From positions 1 through 64,000 of the forward strand of contig NZ_LNCU01000011.1 in the NCBI RefSeq assembly GCF_001542415.1: DNA of 64,000 nt, given 5' to 3'. This DNA comes from Bradyrhizobium macuxiense (GTDB lineage Bacteria; Pseudomonadota; Alphaproteobacteria; Rhizobiales; Xanthobacteraceae). The translations under genes were made by a program, and so were the position numbers. How positions within the stretch are numbered: the first letter of the stretch is position 1; each line of letters starts with the position of its first letter. The notes beneath the pieces were generated by a model that had not been told where the DNA came from, did not search any database, and saw nothing but the letters and a program-made list of their open reading frames with translations. Of this stretch, positions 7,813-24,063 are shown piece by piece.

Positions 7813-8289
7813 TCCGGGCGTGCTGGCCGTTGCTGGCATGTCTGTGCTCGCATTCCGAAAACCTGAGATGATAGGAGATCATTCCTTTCCGCGTGCCCGC
7901 AAGGATGCTGGAAAGGAAGGAGACCCGTCGCTTCAAGTGGAATGAGAGCAGGGGCCTTCGGCTGAGCCGAACGGCCTCGATCCTGTCCGAGACTGCAGGC
8001 GCCCGCGAGAACTTCGTGTTTTCAACGGCTTAATCGCACAGCCTGCATAGACGGGTGAAGACCGGATTTCGCACCTCAGTTCGCGATCGTGTCGCGGCTG
8101 GAGTCTGATTTGGTTCGAACCTCGACAGCCCATGGCCGCAAGGCCCTGGGAGGGCAGGCTTCTAAATGTCGTCTTGCCCGGCATGTCCGAAGGGCTTTGC
8201 GCCCAACGGATCAGGTTTTGGGCGGGACGATGGGTGCAACCCGGCGGTCCTGTCCTCGCGGAAAGGCCGCCAACCGGAGAGAGCTTGCT
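7813..8289 (+). promoter_or_regulatory. rplJ 5' leader, putative L10-binding region
   Basis: The leader before rplJ is about 480 nt, far longer than translation needs. It contains the hairpin CGCCCAA (8200-8206)/TTGGGCG (8218-8224) and a GGCCCTGGGAGGGC segment around 8143. In E. coli the L10-L7/L12 complex binds the rplJ leader and represses translation, and an equivalent role is likely. The exact binding site was not identified. Confidence 0.5.
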
Positions 8290-8808
8290 GTGGAACGAGC
8301 GGCAAAGAAAGAGGCGGTCGAACAGCTCAACGAGGTCTTCAAGGCCACGAGCGTTGCGGTCGTCGCTCACTATTCCGGCCTCACCGTCGCCCAGATGCAG
8401 AAGCTGCGCATGCAGATGAAGCAGGCGGGCGCGTCGGTGAAGGTCTCGAAGAACCGTCTCGCCAAAATTGCTCTTGAAGGCACTGACGTCGCTGCCATCG
8501 GCTCCCTGCTGAAGGGGCCGACCGTGATCGCAACTTCAAACGATCCGGTCGCGGCGCCAAAGGTTGCCATCGAATTCGCCAAGGCGAACGAGAAGTTCGT
8601 CATCCTTGGCGGCTCGATGGGTAAAACCGTCCTGAATGTCGACAGCGTGAAGGCGCTTGCCTCACTGCCGTCGCTCGACGAACTGCGCGGCAAGATCGTG
8701 GGCCTCATCATGGCGCCGGCGACCAAGCTCGCTCAGCTCTCCAACGCGCCCGCGGCCAAGCTCGCACGCGTCATTCAGGCTCATGCCTCAAAGAGCGAAG
8801 CGGCCTGA
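8290..8808 (+). CDS. rplJ: 50S ribosomal protein L10
   Basis: This 172-residue L10 starts at a GTG that follows GGAGAGAG by six bases. The N-terminal rRNA-binding domain reads [20 protein letters not shown] and continues through the [11 protein letters not shown] block. The C-terminal helix (residues about 135-172) carries the L7/L12 dimer-binding segments. Upstream in-frame extensions lack homology to L10. It builds the ribosomal stalk base and probably represses its own operon through the long leader. rplL follows after 54 bp. Confidence 0.96.
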   Translation: MERAAKKEAVEQLNEVFKATSVAVVAHYSGLTVAQMQKLRMQMKQAGASVKVSKNRLAKIALEGTDVAAIGSLLKGPTVIATSNDPVAAPKVAIEFAKANEKFVILGGSMGKTVLNVDSVKALASLPSLDELRGKIVGLIMAPATKLAQLSNAPAAKLARVIQAHASKSEAA

Positions 8809-8862
8809 CCCCTTCGCTAATCTCAAACCTGGTTCGAACCAAACGTTTAAGGAAACAGATCA

Positions 8863-9240
8863 ATGGCTGACTTGCAGAAAATCGTCGACGACCTCTCGAG
8901 CCTCACCGTGCTCGAAGCGGCCGAGCTCGCCAAGCTCCTCGAAGAAAAGTGGGGCGTGTCCGCCGCTGCCGCCGTTGCGGTGGCCGGTCCGGCTGCTGGC
9001 GGCGCTGCCGCTGCTCCGGCTGAAGAGAAGACCGACTTCACCGTCGTGCTGGCTGCTGCCGGCGACAAGAAGATCGAAGTCATCAAGGAAGTGCGCGCCA
9101 TCACGGGCCTGGGCCTGAAGGAAGCCAAGGACCTCGTCGAAGGCGCTCCGAAGCCGGTCAAGGAAGGCGTCAACAAGGAAGAAGCCGACAAGATCAAGGC
9201 CCAGCTCGAGAAGGCTGGCGCGAAGGTCGAACTCAAGTAA
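8863..9240 (+). CDS. rplL: 50S ribosomal protein L7/L12
   Basis: This 125-residue stalk protein has an N-terminal dimerisation and L10-binding domain ([21 protein letters not shown]), an Ala/Gly-rich flexible hinge (about residues 37-55), and a globular C-terminal domain with the factor-binding helix [19 protein letters not shown]. It recruits and stimulates EF-Tu and EF-G. A large hairpin begins 20 bases after the stop and may set the ratio of rplJL to rpoBC expression. Confidence 0.97.
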   Translation: MADLQKIVDDLSSLTVLEAAELAKLLEEKWGVSAAAAVAVAGPAAGGAAAAPAEEKTDFTVVLAAAGDKKIEVIKEVRAITGLGLKEAKDLVEGAPKPVKEGVNKEEADKIKAQLEKAGAKVELK

Positions 9241-9759
9241 CGCAGGTTACGCGAGCGAAATCCCGGGCGGGCGCGAGCCCGACCCGGGATCCCTCTCCAG
9301 GTTTAAGACCGGCCGGGCCAGCCCAGTCGGGACGGGAACAAGGAGCGGCAAATATGCAGATGTCGTGCGACCGATTGTCGCGTGGCGCGCTGGACACAAA
9401 AAAGTGTGGGGATTCGTAGACTTAACCCTCGAATCTCCATTATTGCCTACCCATATCGGGTCGGCAGCGGAAAAACACGGTCGGCGGCGGGAGCGGCAGG
9501 GGCTCCTGGCGGAAGCCGTTGGGAGACAGTCAGATTTCGGGCTTTTTCAGTCCGTGAAGCGGAAGGTTTGGACGGGCGGGTGCAGTCATGCGCCCCGCGC
9601 GTCGTTTTGCGTTTTGAAGGCCGCAGGTCCGGGTCAGGGGATTTAATTCCTGAATTTGGGCTTCGTTCCTTTGAGGCGATTCGAAATTCAACCCGGGGCC
9701 GATGGCAGTCGTGTCCCGGAAGGTTCGCCCCACAAAGGCGACGAAAATGAGAGGCCACG
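9241..9759. other. rplL-rpoB intergenic region
   Basis: The 519-base gap has a strong hairpin (9260-9290) and then no gene I can support. Short open frames here lack plausible composition or start sites. I did not find a convincing secondary promoter. A purine-rich stretch (ACAAAAAAGTGTGGGG) near 9394 was considered but has no matching -10. Confidence 0.6.
9260..9290 (+). terminator. Attenuator-like hairpin between rplL and rpoB
   Basis: ATCCCGGG (9260-9267) pairs with CCCGGGAT (9283-9290), and inside it CGGGC-GCGA-GCCCG forms a GNRA-capped stem with one bulged A. No U tract follows. In E. coli an attenuator and an RNase III site occupy the same interval and lower rpoBC relative to rplJL. 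A comparable role is inferred. Confidence 0.55.
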
Positions 9760-13878
<4,119 letters not shown>

Positions 13879-14013
13879 CGCTGTGATTTACGTCCGGCAC
13901 ATTCGCCTGGATGTGCCGGACCTTCGCGCTCCGCCCGGACGTTGAGCGGGGCGCGCGCTGAATACAAGTTTCGAATTTGCTGCCGGTGACGATCGGCACG
14001 CGAGGAGAAGACC

Positions 14014-18216
<4,203 letters not shown>

Positions 18217-18245
18217 GGCCCCGCAAGACTACGGTAGCCAACGAG

Positions 18246-18271
18246 AAGGCCGGCTTTGTGCCGGCCTTTTT
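18246..18271 (+). terminator. Terminator after rpoC
   Basis: AAGGCCGGC (18246-18254), loop TTTGT, GCCGGCCTT (18260-18268), then a T run. This is a textbook intrinsic terminator and separates rpoC from the accessory island. Confidence 0.92.
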
Positions 18272-18397
18272 GCTGCTTTCTTTCGGCGCTGCGGTGCAGG
18301 GACGCACTTTGTTCATCTTTCCTTCAGGCAAAAAAGCGCTTTTGCTAGGCTGACTTAGACCGGCTGCTTTGCGGTTTCCGGAGACGACGGAATTATC

Positions 18398-20458
18398 ATG
18401 CTCGACTTGGCTATCGTTGGCGGCGGCCCCGGGGGGCTGATGAGCGCCTGGTATTTGAAGCGTAAGCTCGGCGACCTCTGCCGCGTCACGATCTTCGAGG
18501 CGTCGAACCGGCTCGGCGGCAAGGTGCTGACGCGCAAATTCGAGTCCGCGCCCGCGATGTACGAGGCCGGCGTCGCCGAAATCTACGACTACTCGATGAC
18601 AGGGCCGGACCCGCTGCGCGAGCTGATCCAGCACTTCGGCCTGCAAACGATCCCGATGGACGCCGAGCAGGTGCAGCTCGACGGCGAGCTGCTCGCCGAC
18701 GTCCCGGGCATGCGCCGCAAATACGGGCCGAAGACCGCGGCCGCGATCGAGGCGTTCCGCAAGCGCTGCGCCGAGCTGGTGTCGCCGATCGAATATTACG
18801 AGGGCGTCGGCGCCCACGACAACGAACACCCCTGGGCCTACAAGACGGCAGAGCAGGTGCTCGACGAGGAGGTCGAGGACGAGACTGCCAAGCGCTTCTT
18901 CAAGGTGATGGCGCGCTCCGACATCGCGACCGAGAGCCACAACACCAATGGCCTCAACGCGTTGAAGAACTACGTGATGGACGTCGACGGCTATATCGGC
19001 CTGTACTCGATCCAGAACGGCAATGAGCAGTTGATCGAATGCCTGCGCTCGGAAGTCGATGCCGACATCCAGCTCAACCATCGCGTTCTCAAGGTCGGCA
19101 AGGCCACCAACGGCCGCTACCAGCTCAACATGATGAACGGCAAGGGGCCGGAGACGCGGGACTTCGACCTCGTGCTGGTCTGCCTGCCGCACTCCTGGCT
19201 CGCCACAATGCGCTGGGACGGCGAGGCGCTGCGCCAGTCGATGGTCAAGCACGTCGCCTATTTCGACAAGCCGGCGCACTATCTGCGCGTCTCGATCCTG
19301 TTCGACGAGCCGTTCTGGGGCGAGAAGATTCCGGGCGCCTGGTTCATGTCGGAAGCCTTCGGCGGCTGCTGCGTCTACAATGAAGGCGCGCGCCACGATG
19401 TCGGAAAGCACGGCGTGCTGAACTGGCTGATCGCGGGCTCGGATGCGCTCGCCTTCGCCAATCTCAGCGACCAGGAGCTGATCGACGCCGCGCTGAAGTC
19501 GCTGCCGGCCTCGCTCGGCAATGCGCGCGAGCATTTCCTGGAAGGCAAGATCCACCGCTGGCTGTCGTCGGTCAACGCGCTGCCGGGTGGATTGCCGGTG
19601 CGCGACGTCATGACCAACCACCGCCCCGAGCCGAAGCAGCATCCGGGCCTCGTGGTGGTCGGCGACTATCTGTTCGATTCGACGTTGAACGGGCTGCTCG
19701 ACTCCTCCGATGCCGCGACCGATATCGTCGTCACCGAGATGATGCGGCTGCGTCGTACCCGCGCGCAGGCCGACGCGACGTGGTCCGACAAGATCGATCG
19801 CAGCTACTTCGAGAACTATCGTGGCGCAGGCCCATACAGCGAATCCTGGCGGACCTTCAGCGATCCCGACTATCTGACGGATCTGATCAAGACGGTGTGG
19901 GGCCGCGCAAAGGGCTACAAGCTCCTGATCGCGGGCTCCGCCAGCGGCGAGCTGGTCGGCGCGCTGCGCGAGCGCGGCGTCGACGCCTGGGGCATCGAGA
20001 ACAACCGCTACATCCACGGCAAGACGCCGAAGGCGCTGAAGAAGTACAACAAGCTCGGCTCGATCGCCGACCTGCCGTTCAAGGCCAACGAGTTCGATTT
20101 CGTGTTCGAGACCAGCCTGTGCCATGTCGCCGAAAAGCAGGTGCCGCGCGCCGTGCGCGAGCTCCATCGCGTGGTCAAGACCGGGCTTGTGTTCGGCTCG
20201 GTGACCTCGGACATGGCGCCGGCGGTGATAGACCGCTACGACTTGCTCCGTGGGGTGAAGAAGCTCGGCACCTGGTGGGAATGGTCCGAGCTGTTCTTCG
20301 GCAACGGGTTCGACCTGTCGATGCACCGCCGCGACTGCACCGATGCGTTGTGGGCGCTGACGCTTGAAGCCAACAAGGGACCCGGGCAGTGGTACGCCGA
20401 CTCCGACAGCCTGCGCTATTCCTTCTTCGACAAGGTTGATGCCGACGAGGACGATTAG
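18398..20458 (+). CDS. Flavin amine oxidase-methyltransferase fusion
   Basis: This 686-residue protein joins two enzymes. Residues 1 to about 455 form a flavin-containing amine oxidoreductase: LAIVGGGPGGLMSAWYL binds FAD at the N terminus, EASNRLGGKV follows as in monoamine oxidases and desaturases, and GLVVVGDYLFDSTLNGLLDS near residue 416 is the C-terminal FAD motif. Residues about 480-640 look like a class I SAM methyltransferase: motif I reads KLLIAGSASGELVGALRERG (about 506), with ADLPFKANEFDFVFETSLCH following. Such a chain could oxidise and methylate one substrate in sequence. The substrate is unknown. An ABC exporter gene follows 211 bp later on the same strand. The oxidase domain is well supported, the methyltransferase assignment somewhat less so. 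Confidence 0.82.
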   Translation: MLDLAIVGGGPGGLMSAWYLKRKLGDLCRVTIFEASNRLGGKVLTRKFESAPAMYEAGVAEIYDYSMTGPDPLRELIQHFGLQTIPMDAEQVQLDGELLADVPGMRRKYGPKTAAAIEAFRKRCAELVSPIEYYEGVGAHDNEHPWAYKTAEQVLDEEVEDETAKRFFKVMARSDIATESHNTNGLNALKNYVMDVDGYIGLYSIQNGNEQLIECLRSEVDADIQLNHRVLKVGKATNGRYQLNMMNGKGPETRDFDLVLVCLPHSWLATMRWDGEALRQSMVKHVAYFDKPAHYLRVSILFDEPFWGEKIPGAWFMSEAFGGCCVYNEGARHDVGKHGVLNWLIAGSDALAFANLSDQELIDAALKSLPASLGNAREHFLEGKIHRWLSSVNALPGGLPVRDVMTNHRPEPKQHPGLVVVGDYLFDSTLNGLLDSSDAATDIVVTEMMRLRRTRAQADATWSDKIDRSYFENYRGAGPYSESWRTFSDPDYLTDLIKTVWGRAKGYKLLIAGSASGELVGALRERGVDAWGIENNRYIHGKTPKALKKYNKLGSIADLPFKANEFDFVFETSLCHVAEKQVPRAVRELHRVVKTGLVFGSVTSDMAPAVIDRYDLLRGVKKLGTWWEWSELFFGNGFDLSMHRRDCTDALWALTLEANKGPGQWYADSDSLRYSFFDKVDADEDD

Positions 20459-20570
20459 CGAGGACGGGATGCGACGCTGGCATCGCGCGTCAACAAACTG
20501 TTAGGCAGCAGACGCAGTCCGGCCGAATCCTTAGGGCGCGCCGCGCGATTCGTCGGCGATCCCAAACGCT

Positions 20571-20600
20571 TTGCTGAATTGATCCTGATCGCATAGGATC
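20571..20600 (+). promoter_or_regulatory. Possible promoter and dyad before the ABC exporter
   Basis: TTGCTG (20571-20576), 17 bp, TAGGAT (20594-20599) is a weak promoter match. A perfect dyad GATCCT (20581-20586)/AGGATC (20595-20600) overlaps the -10 and could be an operator. The rest of the 211-base gap after 20458 shows nothing else. Confidence 0.3.
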
Positions 20601-20669
20601 GCCGCCGCAGCGTTTGCCTCTGCGATCTTGATTAGCGGTCATGCCGGCCGTGGAGCATCGGTTGGTTTC

Positions 20670-22700
20670 ATGGCGTCAAAATCTCCTGCATCCGACAACC
20701 CGAAACTGCTCGATCCCGATGATCCCGAGCTGAAGAAGAAGCTTGCGGCTGTGCCTGGTTCGTCCGGGCCAGTGATCTCCGCGAAGCCGAGTGCGGCACC
20801 GGTGAAGGACGACGACGAAGACGAGGATGAGGACGACGAGCTCGAGCTCGATGACGACGATGATGACGAGGAGCTCGTCGTCTTCACCGCCAAGGAAGCC
20901 GCCGGCGCGCTGTCCACGATCTTCGGCTTCGTCAAGCCGATCCTGTCGAGCTACAAGAAGCCGTTCGCCTTCGTCACCGTCGGCGTGCTGGTCGAGACGT
21001 TGTTCAACGTCATCATGCCGCTCAGCCTCAAATTCCTGATCGACGACGCGCTCGGCGAGGAGGATTTCGGGGCGCTCTACAAGATCCTCGGCGTGCTTGC
21101 GGTCGCCGGCATCGTCACCTCGATCATCGCGGTCTGGTACGAGCGCTGGGATGCGCGGCTTGCCGCCGGCATCATTGCCGATGTGCGGACGCGGCTGTTC
21201 GACCATGTCCAGAACCTGCCGTCTTCCTATTTCGCGCGCACCAAGCGTGGTGAAATCCTGTCGCGTTTCTCGATCGATCTTTCGGCGTTCGAGGGCTCGA
21301 TCAAGTCCTTCGCCAACAGCGCGGCGCTGCCGTTCTTCGAATTGATCGCCGGCATCATCCTGATGCTGTTCCTCAACTGGCAGCTCGCCGCCGTCGCGCT
21401 GTTGATATTTCCGATCACGCTGATCGGCCCGCGCATCCTGACGCCAAAGGCGGTGCAGGCGAACTACGAGCAGAAGCAGAACGAGGCGGCGCTGCTCGCG
21501 ACCGTGCAGGAGAACGTGGCCGCGCAGGCGGTGGTGAAGGCGTTCAACCTGCAGCGCCGCGCGCTCGGCTGGTTCACCCTGCGCAACCGCGACGTCAGGG
21601 CGAAGGCGGCCTCCGCCATGTTCCTGTCGACCATGGTGGAACGCACCGTCACGATCGCGGTGCTGCTGCTGCACCTCGTGGTGCTGGCGATCGGCGCCTA
21701 TCTGGCGACCAAGGGACAGATCACGGTCGGCACGTTCGTGACCTTCGAGAGCGCGTTCTGGGAGGTGTCGTACAACATCGGCCATCTCATGCATTTCATC
21801 CCGGTGTCGATCCAGTCGGCGGCGGCGGTGCAGCATATCCAGGAACTGCTCGACGAGCCGACCCGCGGCGCCGACCGACCCGGCGCGCCCGCTCTGCCGC
21901 GCATCACCAATGACATCACCTTCGACCACGTCAGCTTCCAGTACGAAGGCGCACTGACGCCGGTGCTCGACAATCTCAGCCTCAAGCTCAAGGCCGGCAA
22001 GAGCGTCGCGATCGTCGGCCCCAGCGGGTCCGGCAAGAGCACGCTGCTCAACCTGATCCTGCGGCTCTACGTGCCGAACGAAGGCCGCGTGGCGATCGAC
22101 GGCGTCGACATCCGCAAGGTGACGCGGGAGTCGTTGCGGGCGAACATGGCGGTGGTGTTCCAGGAGAACATGCTCTTCAACATGTCGATCCGCGAGAACA
22201 TCCGGCTCGGCAAGGAGGGAGCGACCGATGAGGAGGTCGTGGATGCGGCCAGGAAGGCCGAGATCCACCGCTACATCATGAGCCTGCCGCAGAAATACGA
22301 CACCCCGGTCGGGGAGCGCGGCGATACGCTGTCGGGCGGCCAGCGCCAGCGCATCGCGATCGCGCGCGCGATCATCCGCAATCCGTCGGTGCTGCTGCTC
22401 GACGAGGCGACCTCGGCCCTCGACCAGACCACGGAAGCTGCGATCAATCGCACGCTGCTCAAGGTCGCCAAGGGCCGCACCATGATCTGGTCGACGCACC
22501 GTCTGACCTCGGTGGTCGATATGGACGAGATCATCGTGATATCGGGCGGCAGGGCGATCGAGCGCGGCTCGCACGCCGAGTTGCTCGCGAAGAACGGCGT
22601 GTACCGCAAGCTCTGGGACGACCAGGGACACGCGCTGCACAGCGCGGATGATGATGACGAGGACGAGGACGAGGACGAAGAGGACGACGACGAGGAGTAG
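20670..22700 (+). CDS. ABC transporter, fused permease-ATPase with acidic tails
   Basis: This 676-residue half-transporter of the MsbA/multidrug exporter type would work as a homodimer in the inner membrane. Residues about 90-370 hold six membrane segments. The nucleotide-binding domain has Walker A GPSGSGKST (about 450), signature LSGGQRQR (about 554), Walker B VLLLDEATS and the switch histidine in WSTHRLTS. Unusually, residues 46-70 are nearly all Asp and Glu, and the last 17 residues are another Asp/Glu run. The Lys/Pro-containing N-terminal extension is absent from standard exporters. The ATG at 20670 was preferred to an upstream in-frame start because MASKSPASDN begins a plausible N terminus. 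The substrate is unknown; the preceding oxidase-methyltransferase suggests export of its product. Confidence 0.88.
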   Translation: MASKSPASDNPKLLDPDDPELKKKLAAVPGSSGPVISAKPSAAPVKDDDEDEDEDDELELDDDDDDEELVVFTAKEAAGALSTIFGFVKPILSSYKKPFAFVTVGVLVETLFNVIMPLSLKFLIDDALGEEDFGALYKILGVLAVAGIVTSIIAVWYERWDARLAAGIIADVRTRLFDHVQNLPSSYFARTKRGEILSRFSIDLSAFEGSIKSFANSAALPFFELIAGIILMLFLNWQLAAVALLIFPITLIGPRILTPKAVQANYEQKQNEAALLATVQENVAAQAVVKAFNLQRRALGWFTLRNRDVRAKAASAMFLSTMVERTVTIAVLLLHLVVLAIGAYLATKGQITVGTFVTFESAFWEVSYNIGHLMHFIPVSIQSAAAVQHIQELLDEPTRGADRPGAPALPRITNDITFDHVSFQYEGALTPVLDNLSLKLKAGKSVAIVGPSGSGKSTLLNLILRLYVPNEGRVAIDGVDIRKVTRESLRANMAVVFQENMLFNMSIRENIRLGKEGATDEEVVDAARKAEIHRYIMSLPQKYDTPVGERGDTLSGGQRQRIAIARAIIRNPSVLLLDEATSALDQTTEAAINRTLLKVAKGRTMIWSTHRLTSVVDMDEIIVISGGRAIERGSHAELLAKNGVYRKLWDDQGHALHSADDDDEDEDEDEEDDDEE

Positions 22701-22733
22701 TCCCGTCGTGTCGCCGCCGATCGCCCATTCGGG

Positions 22734-23939
22734 TCAGGCGAGCCGGCCTCGCGATTGCTCGCCGATCACGCGGTGCTCGGGGCGTGCGGACCTTGAAGGA
22801 AGCCGCTTGCGGACTGCATAGCGGACACCCTGGGCGAGGCGAACCGCGAAGCGGCTCCAGCGCCCGGCGCGCCACGCGACCCCGTGATCGATCGAGAGCG
22901 ATCGCAGGTGATAGGCTTTGGCAAGCGATCGCGCCTCACACGCGACCTTGGCGGGGTCGTCGTAGAACTGCCGGATCTTGTCGACGTCCATGCCGTCGGT
23001 CGCGAGCCAGGCGGGGACGTGGACGTTGCAGAGACGTTCGACATCGGTGAACACCTTCGTCGTCCCGGTGCCGGCGGCCGGGCAGGACGTCGAAAAGGCA
23101 TCGCCGGCCAGCACGACGCCGGGCTGGAGATAGCCGTCGGTCGCGCAGAGATCGGCGGGCCTGATCCGGACCGGGGTGCCGACCCTGAAATCCCCGAGCA
23201 TGCGGTGCAGGCCCGGCATCATCGCCATCATCGTCGCTTCGGGCGCCTGCCGGAAATCGCGCAGCCACGGATCGGTCATGTCGCGGTAGACCATCAGGTT
23301 GGCGCGCATCTTGCCGCCGATCGGGAAGATCGAGAGATAGGCCATCCGCTGGCCCGGCCGTCCCGGCCAGTAGGTCAGCGCCGGAAATGCGAATGCGGCG
23401 CGGCCGACCGGCGCGATGTCGAAGCCGAGCGTGATCGAATGACAGCTGCTGATGATGCGGCGCTGCATGCCGAGCATCTCGCGAAGACCGATGTTCAGTC
23501 CGTTGGCGAGCACGACGAGGCGCGCCGAAACCACCTCGTCGTTGGCGAGCGTGATCTGTTGGCGATCGCTGCTGGTTGCGACCGCATAGGCCTTGCCGTG
23601 GATGATCTCGACGCCGGAGGGGACCTGCGCACGCACGGCGTTGACCAGCGTGTCGTACATGACGCCGTGCTGATCGCTCGGCTTCTTGGCGACCACCATG
23701 CCGAAGCGCGCCTCCCAGACCTCGCCGTCGAGCGTGGTCGCGCTCAACGTTTGCTCGGCGAGCCCCGTCCTGCGCAACAGCTCGAGCTGGTCGCCGCCGA
23801 GCTTCTCGCAGCGTAGCTCGGGCGGATAGGTTACATGCGGATCGATCAGGCAGGCGGCCACGCCCGCACGCCCCAGCATTGCTGCCGCAGTCGCGCCGGC
23901 AAGGCCGCCGCCTACGATCGCAACGTCCGTGTACCGCAT
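22734..23939 (-). CDS. FAD-dependent oxidoreductase (halogenase/GGR-like), intact paralogue
   Basis: This 401-residue flavoprotein starts MRYTDVAIVGGGLAGATAAA, a group A FAD-binding fold. The second FAD motif is GVVLAGDAFSTSCPAAGTGTTKV at about residue 270, where the Asp contacts the ribityl chain. General architecture resembles geranylgeranyl reductases and FAD halogenases, but I do not see the halogenase WxWxIP motif. The C terminus is basic. A second, broken copy of this family lies at 25051-26333 in the same orientation, with an acyltransferase gene between them. It converges on the ABC exporter with 33 bp between stops and diverges from the acyltransferase across 124 bp. Confidence 0.8.
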   Translation of the reverse strand: MRYTDVAIVGGGLAGATAAAMLGRAGVAACLIDPHVTYPPELRCEKLGGDQLELLRRTGLAEQTLSATTLDGEVWEARFGMVVAKKPSDQHGVMYDTLVNAVRAQVPSGVEIIHGKAYAVATSSDRQQITLANDEVVSARLVVLANGLNIGLREMLGMQRRIISSCHSITLGFDIAPVGRAAFAFPALTYWPGRPGQRMAYLSIFPIGGKMRANLMVYRDMTDPWLRDFRQAPEATMMAMMPGLHRMLGDFRVGTPVRIRPADLCATDGYLQPGVVLAGDAFSTSCPAAGTGTTKVFTDVERLCNVHVPAWLATDGMDVDKIRQFYDDPAKVACEARSLAKAYHLRSLSIDHGVAWRAGRWSRFAVRLAQGVRYAVRKRLPSRSARPEHRVIGEQSRGRLA

Positions 23940-24003
23940 GGCTTAAGGGCCCCGATGTGATGCGCCGATTGTGGGCGGGAATGGCAAAAAAACGCTGAAG
24001 CCT

Positions 24004-24017
24004 TTGATCACGATCAG
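24004..24017 (+). promoter_or_regulatory. Possible FNR/FixK-type box
   Basis: TTGATCACGATCAG matches the TTGAT-N4-ATCAA consensus of FNR/FixK proteins at all but the last base. It lies in the 124-bp divergent gap, 46 bp before the acyltransferase start and 64 bp before the flavoprotein start. One site with one mismatch is suggestive only. Confidence 0.35.
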
Positions 24018-24063
24018 GTCAACAGGGCTGCGCTTAATTGAATAACAATCTCCACACCGCACG

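Larger units (their letters stand above)
7713..8289. other. Intergenic region and long rplJ leader
   Basis: The 577-base gap holds a hairpin after the dehydrogenase gene (7726-7751), a near-consensus promoter (7778-7806) and a leader of about 480 nt. No separate coding sequence is supported. Upstream extension of the rplJ frame gives a basic sequence unlike L10 and is rejected. Confidence 0.65.

Noticed and set aside
8089..8289. Upstream extension of rplJ to 8089
   Set aside because: The added residues are Arg-rich and unlike L10. The GTG at 8290 has the ribosome binding site and starts the conserved sequence.
9391..9425. Possible rpoB promoter with TGGACA
   Set aside because: No -10 hexamer at acceptable spacing; nearest TAGACT is 20 bp away.
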